Shown here piece after piece: positions 49,201 to 55,301 of a stretch of DNA of 64,000 bases. Source of the DNA: Allacma fusca. Its lineage: Eukaryota; Arthropoda; Collembola; Symphypleona; Sminthuridae. The notes under the pieces were generated by a model. It searched no databases. It was not told the origin of the DNA and saw only the letters and a list, made by a program, of their open reading frames with translations. Where the stretch lies: the NCBI GenBank assembly GCA_947179485.1, contig OX359247.1, positions 14,422,588 to 14,486,587 on the forward strand, written 5' to 3'. Made by a program: the position numbers and the translations under genes. Numbering within the stretch: the first letter of the stretch is position 1; each line of letters opens with the position of its first letter.

Positions 49201-52021
49201 CAACGTTGAGCTGCCAGAAAGAATGGAATCAGAGGGAGGTCCTGTTTTAGTTCTTACATCATCGGAAGAACAAGTTGAAACAGCTGAAGTAATTATTACA
49301 GACGTGACAGAACCTGAGCCCGTTGTTGAAACGAAAGTTTCTACAGAAAATAGCCCTGAAATACTGGAAAACGTTGATTCACCTCATGATGAAAAGTCTC
49401 TTAATGAACAAGAGGTTGTAGAAATCCAATCCGAAGAAAAAGTTGCACAACTTGATACGGAATTAATTGACACTATAATTAACCAAGAATCTGATCCAGA
49501 AAAAATCGCTAGAACTGAAGCTGTTCTGGTTAGGACAGATGAGTCTGTTAATGAAATTGAAATGCAAAATATTCCTGTAATTCCAACCTTGGAGACTCAG
49601 CTTTCTTTTGACACTGCATCTCTTGTTACCAAAGATGCAACTCCAGTTGATGAATTTAAACCTGATACAATGGAATCTGAACTTCCTTTACCGAAATCAC
49701 TTCAAACTGAAATTCCAATTGAAGCTGAAATAACTTTGGAACAAAAATTGGTTGCGGAAGTACCGGCACTAAGTACAGATGAAGTACAGAGCTTGAAACC
49801 TCAAGCTGAAGAAAATATCAGCTTGGTAAAGGAATCTTTTACTGAGGTTGATTTACCTAGTAGTGATGACAAGGTCAAAGATGAAACTGACGAAGCATCT
49901 GTGCCCATTGTAATTGAGAAACAAACAGTCTTAACCGTTTATGAAACTACGTTGGGAACTCCACCTCCACCAGCTGCAGACGAGCCTATAACAATTGAAA
50001 TATTAACCAGTGTGGAAGCGCCATCTGCTGTGGAAACACAAATCCCTATAGAAATTTTGGAAACCAGTTTGGAAGTTCCCATCACTGTGGAAACGGAAAT
50101 ACCCATCGAAATAGAGTCACAGTTGGAAACGTCATCAACCGCTGAAATATCTATTCCTATTGAAGTTGTGGAAACCACTTCGGAAGTAGCATCATCACTT
50201 GCAGAAATACCAATTGAGATACAAGAAACCGTCTTCGAGCTTCCAGCAGCTGTCGAAACGACAATACCTATTGAATTATTAGAAACGAGTTTAGAGGCGC
50301 CATCTGTTACGGAAACACAAATACCTATCGAAATTCAGGATTCAGTGCAAGAGACACCTTCAATCGAAGACCAAATTCGTGACGCTATCCAAGACAGTAG
50401 CGACAAACTTGTTGAATCTACTGATGTGATAGAGAGCGCAGCCGAAACCATTTTCACAATTGGTGGTCAAGAAGGTGGTATTATTCATCCTGAAACCATA
50501 GAAATTGTCACCCAGCAAATAACAACAGTCACAACTGCAAGTGAACCTTTGCAAATGGAAATTCAACAGCTTGAGTCTGAGCAGCTACTATCCGACACAC
50601 CAACAGCTCTTTCGGAGGTAGAAATTTCCTTGGATGATACTAGTGAAGTACAACCATTGATACCTAAAGAATCAAGGGAGGAACACGCTCTAACTTCATC
50701 AACAGAAGAAATACCATCCATAGCCGCTGAAATTGCTGATGCTGCTGCTAAGCTGGTATCAGTGGCAGAAGAAATGATGACCGTCACATCACCCAAAGAT
50801 GTTCACGTTGATGAAGATATATTTGATTTCGATGAAATTGAGTGGAATGATATTCCCGAACCTTTTAACTTGCCTGAGACTACAGAGGATGTGGAAGCAA
50901 GGTCAGAAATACCTGATATAAAACCAATCAGTGAAGAAGTACTGAAATCTGAGGACGTCCTTGCATCCACCATACCTCCTGATTATCTTGCTCTGTTTTC
51001 CGAACCCGGATCCGTTACACTAGAAACCAAATTAGAATCCCCAGATGCTGTCCCAGCATTAGTTCCCGTTTCTGAAGCTACCATTCGCCGTCAAAGTCTG
51101 ACCAATTTAACAATTGTACCCGACCCAGTTCCTACAGAGTTATCTGTAGATTCATCTCCAGAAGTCGAATTCGGCGTTGAGGCAATCGACTTGATTGAAG
51201 TTACTGTGAACCCTTCACCAATGAGAAAGAAATCCAAAACTGTCACATTTGCAGATCAAGTTCTAATTTCTGATCTCCAGTTAACAAGAGAGAAGGGAGA
51301 GAAGCCGGAAGTAGTGGAGTTAGAGAAAGGAGAATCCCCTCCTCCATTGCAATTCGAAACTGACATTGCTCCCGAAACGTCCGTGGAAGCTAACGCAGAA
51401 AAGGAATTCGAAACCTTCTTGTCATTATCCAAGAACCAATCTGTGGTCACACCTGAGGACACTCCGATTCAAACCCCGTCATCTCCGAAGGATATTCTGA
51501 GTGCTACACTTACCCTCTCCCCACCCATTTCCCCACCCGATACTGTTGAAAGTGATTCTGATTTAGAATTAGATCTTCTGAGTTCTTCCGCACCGTTGAC
51601 TGCCCTCTATCAAGAGGCAGAGAAAATGTTCGAAGAAAATCAAGAATTTTTACGTCGTCAAAGAAAAACAAAAGAAAAGAAAAAGGAAGAAGAGAAGAAA
51701 TTTCAGCCGCCGCCAGATGGCGACGATGAAAATAAAGAGAATCAATCCAGAGGGCCGGAGCCCGATGGTGGGGGTGATAGTGGTAGTTCGAGTAGAAAAG
51801 AACCCGTTACAGAATTATTTAGTTCAAGTCTTCCCAGTTCAAATTGGGCAGATTGGAGTACTCATTTAAAAATTGGTCCAGACCCGGGAAATACAGTCTA
51901 CTGTATTCCGATGAACGTGAGTGGAGAACCTGAAGCTCCATCGAACATATCTCCGCTGACAGAATCCATCTCCGACAGTGAACGCAAGGCTCCTGAGCAT
52001 GATGAATTCTTGAAGATTAAG
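16206..52021 (+). CDS. Msp300: Giant exon 26 (35.8 kb), repeat-rich disordered insert
   Basis: One open frame runs without a stop for about 11,940 codons. The product begins with the tail of a coiled coil (VQLESEIRKLDPYEQL), then becomes low-complexity and acidic, dominated by Glu, Thr, Ser, Val, Pro and Ile with few aromatics or Cys. It therefore looks disordered, PEVK-like in composition. Repeated modules A to F (listed separately), about 27 Lys/Arg islands, and a C-terminal segment with KTVTF make up its structure. Start: the AG at 16,204-16,205 (phase 1) continues exon 25; an alternative AG at 16,164-16,165 (phase 0) would join exon 24 directly but adds the un-helical ARHPRSSYKK. The ATG at 16,256 need not be a start. 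End: donor AAG|GTGAAC at 52,021, phase 0 into 53,733; otherwise a stop at 52,037-52,039. No enzyme domain was recognised. Confidence 0.88.
16390..17150 (+). other. N-terminal low-complexity region with His run
   Basis: Residues after about 40 are Ser/Thr/Pro/Tyr/Gln/His-rich. A (CAT)n microsatellite (about 16,978-17,002) encodes eight consecutive His, and an imperfect duplicate precedes it (SPPIHHQHHEM, then SPPVHH...HHEM). Aromatic Tyr is frequent here, unlike the rest of the exon. No fold was recognised. Confidence 0.75.
17380..17900 (+). other. Arg/Ser-rich basic segment
   Basis: Encodes SRSGSRSRGSSYSRDGS at about 17,438-17,486, and GRGKSRSKSRSKY at about 17,850-17,886. Together they form the most Arg-rich part of the giant exon. 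RS-like dipeptides are known SR-protein-kinase substrates and nuclear or phase-separation determinants in other proteins; here the role is unknown. Confidence 0.65.
18250..20830 (+). other. Acidic spacer with first Lys/Arg islands
   Basis: Mostly Glu/Ser/Thr/Val/Pro sequence, interrupted by basic islands at about 18,260 (KKKSRKRKPKKP), 18,490, 19,780, 20,050 (KKQKKKKGK) and 20,790 (RSSKKKKAK). The segment near 19,040-19,115 (KTTRTTVRKLVKKTQVIV) looks like a degenerate relative of module A. Otherwise no repeated unit was recognised. Confidence 0.6.
20971..26265 (+). repeat. Module A array 1 (11 copies)
   Basis: A module of about 75 residues recurs at about 20,971, 21,351, 21,831, 22,241, 23,401, 24,031, 24,411, 25,045, 25,425, 25,803 and 26,143; the copies at 22,241 and 26,143 are shortened. 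Its core is VVTKKTTRVTTTK, a basic KRRRIITT strand, the turn PDG, then VTIEEIVDD. It is preceded by AEHVSEPETT and followed by EPDQVI. The alternating basic-Thr and acidic strands around PDG look like a long beta-hairpin. Some copies are almost identical at the nucleotide level. Spacers carry KKKKRSSKKKKGK islands. Confidence 0.85.
23606..25633 (+). repeat. Two tandem 1,014-bp units in the coding exon
   Basis: Markers recur exactly 1,014 nt apart: the AGATCTTCGCAG motif at 23,641 and 24,655, and GGACATGGGTCC at 24,301 and 25,315. The unit is 338 codons and contains a spacer, a KKKKRSSKKKKGK island and two module A copies. The copies differ at few positions, including few synonymous ones, so the duplication is recent or homogenised. 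A third, diverged partial copy lies at about 41,990-42,630. Confidence 0.9.
26582..27082 (+). repeat. Module B copy 1 (helical, Ile/Glu-rich)
   Basis: 167 residues with a Leu-heptad first helix (LKTKLDDLLSKLNF), a basic stretch, then ITEIIEIIEEIIELIEII followed by TVYIYEVQV. The third part is a Leu-rich helix (LQNRLDDLNNQLNDLQS) and ends near NSQDTLKA. It has the look of a three-helix, spectrin-like island inside disordered sequence. This copy is the most diverged of the three in this exon. Confidence 0.8.
27527..28033 (+). repeat. Module B copy 2
   Basis: 169 residues, almost identical to the copy at 39,038. It has NNKLDGLLTKLNSKI, then ITEIIEIIEEIIEIIEII and TVYIYEIKV, then RLDDLNLQLGELQS. 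It is preceded by the LEILASVATE motif also found before copies 3 and 4. Confidence 0.85.
28880..29385 (+). repeat. Module C copy 1 (bipartite basic)
   Basis: Consists of TFAEIAAKNLAEERERE, then SLVFEPSPVEEEI, then APPELSQDESTDAENRG. Next comes a basic cluster SRRKRRRSKKRKGK, a hydrophobic linker ALEDEPSTIPVPPVIHFD, and a second basic cluster KKQRPSRKRKTKKDE. It is followed by acidic DGEGEII. The two clusters resemble strong nuclear-localisation or nucleic-acid- or microtubule-binding motifs; which one is unknown. Confidence 0.8.
29550..30400 (+). repeat. Module D/E block, copy 1
   Basis: Begins SVTSDNIEVDNIVSPPEE, then the basic island KKKKRIRKKKGKPG, then about 220 residues of acidic sequence with VERIIVETPTEIQTVTV, DEISVDSDLLDIET and ELNIVVSSVSI. 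Copies follow module C at 34,835 and 36,605. Confidence 0.82.
30400..30965 (+). repeat. Module F copy 1 (Ala/Gln helical)
   Basis: Contains VAIYQDLVDQSEVAKTLQ and AAVSQEQREYAEAAAGQQ with TAEALLMEQF, which look helical. Related sequence lies at about 31,105-31,215 (EAAIIQEQQDTF). Other copies are at 37,430-37,745 (first half) and 38,125-38,720. Confidence 0.78.
30965..33420 (+). other. Acidic spacer without clear repeats
   Basis: About 820 residues of Glu/Gln/Val/Thr/Pro-rich sequence with no basic island until 33,432. Only weak internal similarity (the F-like segment near 31,105) was noticed. Confidence 0.55.
33640..34100 (+). repeat. Module C copy 2, diverged
   Basis: Starts TYAEIAAIKLAKERERL and has the basic cluster SRRKRRRSKKRKSK and the linker EDEPFTIPVPPVIHYD. 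Substitutions throughout show it is older than the other copies. Confidence 0.8.
34270..34675 (+). repeat. Module C copy 3
   Basis: Lies directly after copy 2 and lacks the YAE-type motif; it starts at SINLVFEPVPVEEEI. The remainder is almost identical to copy 1, with an offset of 5,292 nt at the shared AGCACC marker. Confidence 0.82.
34835..35685 (+). repeat. Module D/E block, copy 2
   Basis: Close copy of 29,550-30,400 (offset 5,286 nt at the AAGTGATAATATTG marker), with a few substitutions. After it the sequence switches to EEPAFPATTENLIQ, which in copy 1 lies in a different neighbourhood, so the order of modules has been shuffled. Confidence 0.82.
35930..36420 (+). repeat. Module C copy 4
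   Basis: Includes TFAEIAAMNLAEEQERE and a changed residue in the first cluster (SRSKRRRSKKRKGK). It is offset from copy 3 by 1,752 nt at the shared marker. Confidence 0.82.
36605..37440 (+). repeat. Module D/E block, copy 3
   Basis: Third copy, offset 1,770 nt from copy 2. It is more diverged in its acidic part (PDIEIAEDAVLLDIPEK), yet keeps the order island, VETPTEIQ, VSSVSI. Confidence 0.8.
37430..37745 (+). repeat. Module F copy 2, truncated
   Basis: Carries only the first half (LVQPTCVLTEIEQEAV to LQKELENEKSSVEDS) and then switches to unrelated sequence (MVQELASTEVQTKPG). The truncation is in frame. Confidence 0.77.
38125..38720 (+). repeat. Module F copy 3
   Basis: Full-length copy with an internal duplication: the LKADIEPVQEKLEDS segment appears twice (about 38,412-38,456 and 38,485-38,530). 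It ends at VPVPCEEIIAVG like copy 1. Confidence 0.78.
39038..39544 (+). repeat. Module B copy 3
   Basis: Same length (169 residues) as copy 2 and offset by exactly 11,511 nt. Only a few amino acid changes separate them. It is part of a larger duplicated segment. Confidence 0.87.
40370..40895 (+). repeat. Module C copy 5
   Basis: Nearly identical to copy 4 in its first part (AEEQERESQKSGVSLVFEP) and to copy 3 in its second (KPSVSKKQRPSRK). This mosaic suggests recombination between copies. Confidence 0.8.
41780..43970 (+). repeat. Module A array 2 (6 copies)
   Basis: Copies at about 41,780, 42,408, 42,881, 43,270, 43,657 and 43,860; the last three are short and diverged (for example ITKTRKTVITPEGVTI and TTTRRTVISPDGQVI). 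The first two resemble the 1,014-bp unit of array 1, showing transposition or conversion between the arrays 17-18 kb apart. Confidence 0.83.
43970..48700 (+). other. Acidic spacer with basic islands
   Basis: Largely non-repetitive Glu/Ser/Thr/Val/Pro sequence. Basic islands lie at about 44,645 (KKKKSKKKKVK), 45,052 (KRKRSSKKKKSE), 45,553 (KKKRPRKKKGK), 45,885 (KKKRRSRKKPRK) and 46,905 (KKSKKSKKSKEK). The segment near 46,100-46,190 is a Thr-rich, weak module A relative. Confidence 0.6.
48712..49165 (+). repeat. Pair of Trp-containing helical motifs
   Basis: Two related segments, LQFNDAEKGWHEFLASV (about 48,727-48,777) and LFTEAEKSWHLYLNNV (about 49,108-49,158), sit about 380 nt apart. They have the shared signature F-x-x-A-E-K-x-W-H-x-x-L. 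Trp is otherwise very rare in the giant exon, so these are likely structured or binding motifs. Confidence 0.7.
49984..50367 (+). repeat. Tandem 18-19-residue repeats (7 copies)
   Basis: Seven imperfect repeats with consensus ETxIPIEILETSLEAPS. Copies vary (IPIEIESQLETSS, IPIEVVETTSEVASS, IPIEIQETVFELPAA). Period 54-57 nt. Alternating Ile/Glu and Pro suggest an extended chain. Confidence 0.8.
51221..51262 (+). other. KTVTF motif, PP1-docking-like
   Basis: MRKKSKTVTFADQV contains KTVTF (51,236-51,250), which matches the RVxF class of protein phosphatase 1 docking motifs, with basic residues before and an acidic residue after. The motif class is short and occurs by chance, so binding is only a suggestion. 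Confidence 0.5.
51600..52021 (+). other. C-terminal segment of the giant exon
   Basis: A charged helix (YQEAEKMFEENQEFLRRQRK followed by Lys/Glu) is followed by Gly/Asp-rich linker and a less acidic, apparently ordered stretch with SNWADWSTHLKIGPDPG and NTVYCIPMNVSGE. Composition unlike the repeats suggests a conserved terminal element before the splice donor. Confidence 0.6.
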
Positions 52022-52039
52022 GTGAACTTTCTGGAGTAA
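52022..52039 (+). CDS. Msp300: Alternative C-terminus of the giant exon
   Basis: If the donor at 52,021/52,022 is not used, translation adds VNFLE and stops at TAA (52,037-52,039). That would end the protein without the downstream rod and without a KASH domain, giving a non-nuclear-envelope isoform. AATAAA at 53,188-53,193 could serve such a transcript. Only the reading frame and donor are seen; isoform use is inferred. Confidence 0.4.
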   Translation: MNFLE

Positions 52040-52143
52040 TCTGTGGTTTTGCAGTTTTGGAGTGATAAATTGCATTTTTGCTAATGACAGCGTGGGTTGG
52101 AGTGTTCGTTTGTTGACTAACACAAATTGCTTGGGCGCATTTT

Positions 52144-52258
52144 AATGAGTAACGCTATAAATAATGAGTAACGCTGTACATAATGAGCCACACTATAAAT
52201 AAGGGTAACGCTCTATACATAATGAGTAACGCTGTGAGTAATGAGTAACGTAATAATT
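52144..52258 (+). repeat. 19-bp minisatellite, six units
   Basis: Units start at 52,144, 52,163, 52,182, 52,201, 52,221 and 52,240, with consensus AATGAGTAACGCTGTACAT. Unit 4 is 20 bp; the others are 19 bp. It lies about 105 bp after the alternative stop codon. No function was inferred. Confidence 0.85.
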
Positions 52259-53187
52259 TGGTGCGAGCGATGTATGTATATATAATAATTGCATAATTTT
52301 GGGTCACATCGCTATAAATGGCTCCCTTCCAATTTCCAAAGGCTCCATAAATTCTCAGTGCATCTGTACTTAATAATAATCGTTTAGTGTTGATCTGCCA
52401 GCCTTACGTGTCTGTCTAGAACAAAATAACATTCATGAAATTCACTTGTAAAATTAGACAAAATTTATTTTACTTGCCTATTGCTTCGGTGAATGGATAA
52501 TGTTTGCTTGAGAGTGAGCTTACTATCCTGTAATGGGATTTCCTTTAGAGCTTGAATGTGTCGACAAGAAATGTTTGGCAAATCCTATCGGGTTAAGCAA
52601 ATATTTGCTGGCAGTCAGTCTATGGTAGTAAAAGATGCTTTCAAAGGCTGACTTTTGCGACTCGCGAATTGCTTTTGCTATGTGTTACATACCCAATGGG
52701 CTTTAAAAGTTCCTGCATATAATAAGCTTCCTGCTCACAGCTGGTGTAGTATATTATTGCCTGCATGTGACTGCACTTTTTTTTACATCTTCACCGCATT
52801 ACGACTTGAGAGAGAATGTTAACATGCAGCATATGTGGTTTGTTTCCTACGATTGCATGTTCCAAGCCATTTAGGCAATTCTGTACTGGAATTCAATGTG
52901 AAGATATTATATCTATTTGGTCGATGGTGTCAACTTGCCAACTGTGTCAAAAATTGGCGTAATGGATTACGAACATCTCAGAGCCTCCATGTATATGTAT
53001 GGGCTTTATTTTTAAGCAGAAGGTTAAAATAAGACCTTCGAACCCAACCGTATCCTTTCGTTTACGAAACATCATCTTTTTACTCACAAATCTGCCTTAA
53101 CTCCTTCTCATCCTCAGTTGATAAACTTTAGGTTCATAGGAAACTCTTTCTTCCTTCCTCTCTCTCCTCTTCTCGTAAAATTCAAAA

Positions 53188-53193
53188 AATAAA
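53188..53193 (+). terminator. Possible poly(A) signal
   Basis: AATAAA in an A-rich context, 1.15 kb after the stop of the giant ORF. It could end transcripts that do not use the 52,021 donor. It is a common hexamer, so the call is weak. Confidence 0.25.
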
Positions 53194-53732
53194 AAATTAT
53201 TCTTGACAAACTATTATTGACGTCCTTTAACGAGTCTTACCCTGTAACGAGAATTTCCGGTCGATATATTTTTTTATTTGTTCAAGTCTTCAAGTGTAGC
53301 GCTCAAAAAAATTTGCCAAACTGTATCTCCTAAGTTCGAAAAGTAAAAAGGTTAAGATTCCCATCGTTTATATCTAGAGGTTCTCGCTATATCGCGTATA
53401 CCCCCGCATATTATCGTAACTTCTATCCATAATTATATATAATATATTTTACGTTTTACATAAGCCTGCTTCCGTTTGAGTTTTGAACAACTCTTTGAAA
53501 TAATAGCGATTTGATTGCTCTTTTAGATCCATGTCCATGTGTGTCTTGTTTTATGTAAATTTACTACAAAAATAACTATAAATAATTTTATAACAAAGCT
53601 ACATATTTGCTATGTTGGATTGGTTTTCGTGAGATGAGATATTATTAACACGCCTGTTTATAAAATACGACTTTAGTAATTTCGGAAAATTGAGTCCAAT
53701 ATACTAATATCTCTGGACATATTTTAACACAG

Positions 53733-53843
53733 GATTACATAGCTTTGGAGATTGAAAACTTGGAGAAGGAGGTTGATAATACAGTGGAAAGGCTGCTCAC
53801 TGTTAATTTGGACGATGCGCAAAAGACGCTACAAATCACTGAG
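53733..53843 (+). CDS. Msp300: Coiled-coil exon 27 after the giant exon
   Basis: Thirty-seven codons, acceptor ACACAG, donor GAG|GTAATG, phase 0. Encodes ALEIENLEKEVDNTVERLL and ends LQITE. It resumes heptad coiled coil exactly in the frame left by the donor at 52,021, which supports that the giant exon is internal. Confidence 0.78.
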
Positions 53844-54175
53844 GTAATGGATTCTCCTTTGTTTTATTTTCTTCTCGGCCAGGAATTCGTTGGGTGTGTA
53901 TAAATATTCCCATGAGCCTGTGTGTATCTGTACATGTACATACATGCATACGCGAGAGGAATTTTCATTCATGAAACGTTTAATCAAAACCGTCAGGTTT
54001 AATTACATGACCATTGGAAATGCATAAATTACTATTACATGGTCGTAATTATCTGTGGAATTCCTTTCACTTGGAATAATTATTACTGTAGTGAGATTTA
54101 GGTGTTGCTAATGTAATTATTAAATTAAACAGGATAATATTTGTGTTGTTAATGGGGGTTGAAATTAAATCACAG
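53844..54175 (+). other. Intron, 332 nt
   Basis: Contains a CATA/GTAC simple repeat near 53,925-53,955. No exon was recognised. Confidence 0.65.
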
Positions 54176-54340
54176 GAACTATTGGCCCGACTGAATGCCC
54201 TCAGAGAAACCGGCAATGTAGTGAAAGGAACCCTGACGAATCTTCCTGGTGAAGATTCTGAAGTGGTGAAACTACGAAATAATCTCAATGAACTTGTTCT
54301 TCGTATTCGAGCTCTTCAAGCTCAAACTGGAAAGCTACAA
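54176..54340 (+). CDS. Msp300: Coiled-coil exon 28
   Basis: Fifty-five codons, acceptor TCACAG, donor CAA|GTACGT, phase 0. Encodes ELLARLNALRETGNVVKG, a short loop LTNLPGEDSE and LRNNLNELVLRIRALQ. It looks like helices B and C of a spectrin-type repeat. Confidence 0.8.
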
Positions 54341-54786
54341 GTACGTGGAATTTTTAATTTTTTTTTAGCTCGTCAATATATCTAATAATTATAATAATGT
54401 TCATATACAAACATAATGAGTTTCACACGCTATTGTGAATATTTTGGAAAAAAAAATGTACCCATGAGTATTAAGTAGCCATTTTGTGTGAGCATTAATC
54501 TGCACGAAAATAATAGCATGATGATAATACTTTTCTAAACCCGAGTTCTAAATTTGAAGATGTGGACATTCCTGTGTGTTTTATTTTGTCTGCATGAACT
54601 TGTTTAATGTAATATTATTTTTGAGTTCAACGGTCCGTTTATAACAAAAGTATGTTTTCTGCATACACATGGATGATGGTGTGGAAGAAATGTAAACACA
54701 ATCACATGAACAGAAATGACACTAAAAGTAGAACTCAGGTAAGACACATATGCTAAGGGTTGGTCTTGGTTTTTCTTTTGATATAG
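54341..54786 (+). other. Intron, 446 nt
   Basis: A+T-rich with a poly-T tract after the donor. Nothing else was recognised. Confidence 0.65.
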
Positions 54787-54853
54787 GTTGGTACAAAACG
54801 GATCGTTGATAAACTTACTTCGAGTGATTCACCTACGGACGAAAAGATACAAG
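54787..54853 (+). CDS. Msp300: Short exon 29
   Basis: This 67-nt exon has acceptor GATATAG and donor AAG|GTGAGA. Encodes VGTKRIVDKLTSSDSPTDEK plus IQ and leaves phase 1. It is the transition from coiled coil to the second disordered exon, whose acceptor at 55,301 is also phase 1 and forms codon GAT. Confidence 0.75.
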
Positions 54854-55301
54854 GTGAGAATAATATTTAAGGACCGCTTTTCTCTCTCTCTCTTTCAGTA
54901 TCAGACAAAAAAACTATACACTACAGCTCTACTCGCGTTGATTTTTTTTTTGTTGCCTTCTAACCGATTTGCAAATAGTTCTCTTTTGTTGTGAATTTAT
55001 TGAATTAACTCTCTTTCAAGGGTTTTCTTTGTGGAGAATAGAATAGAATTGTACAAAGAGTAGCGTGAATTTCTAAAGTAACGCCAGCAATGCTATAGAT
55101 AAATAAAAATGGCAATGTTAATATTTGTTTAATGATAAAATGCACTAATGCAGCTAGGTTGGGGGAATACTGTTAAGTAGATATTTTAATATGTAAAATG
55201 TGTACACCATGTGAGGGCTTGACTAGGTCTGAACTGAGATTACTCGGTCAGACATCTGCTACGATTTTGAGGTTAACGACATGATTCATATTTGCTACCA
55301 G
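54854..55301 (+). other. Intron, 448 nt, with CT tract
   Basis: A CT tract at about 54,881-54,897 ends in a CAG, but only 45 nt follow the donor. Poly-T at about 54,940-54,950. The used acceptor is TACCAG at 55,296-55,301. Confidence 0.65.

Larger units (their letters stand above)
52022..53732 (+). other. Intron, 1.7 kb, with minisatellite
   Basis: Begins inside the last codons of the long ORF. Contains a 19-bp minisatellite (52,144-52,258), a CT-rich stretch near 53,150-53,175, and AATAAA at 53,188-53,193. The frame at 52,835-53,032 has no coding character. Confidence 0.65.

Noticed and set aside
54899-54965. Alternative exon after the CT tract and CAG at 54,896-54,898
   Set aside because: The intron would be only 45 nt, shorter than any other here, and the frame ends after about 22 codons of Phe-rich sequence with no good donor.
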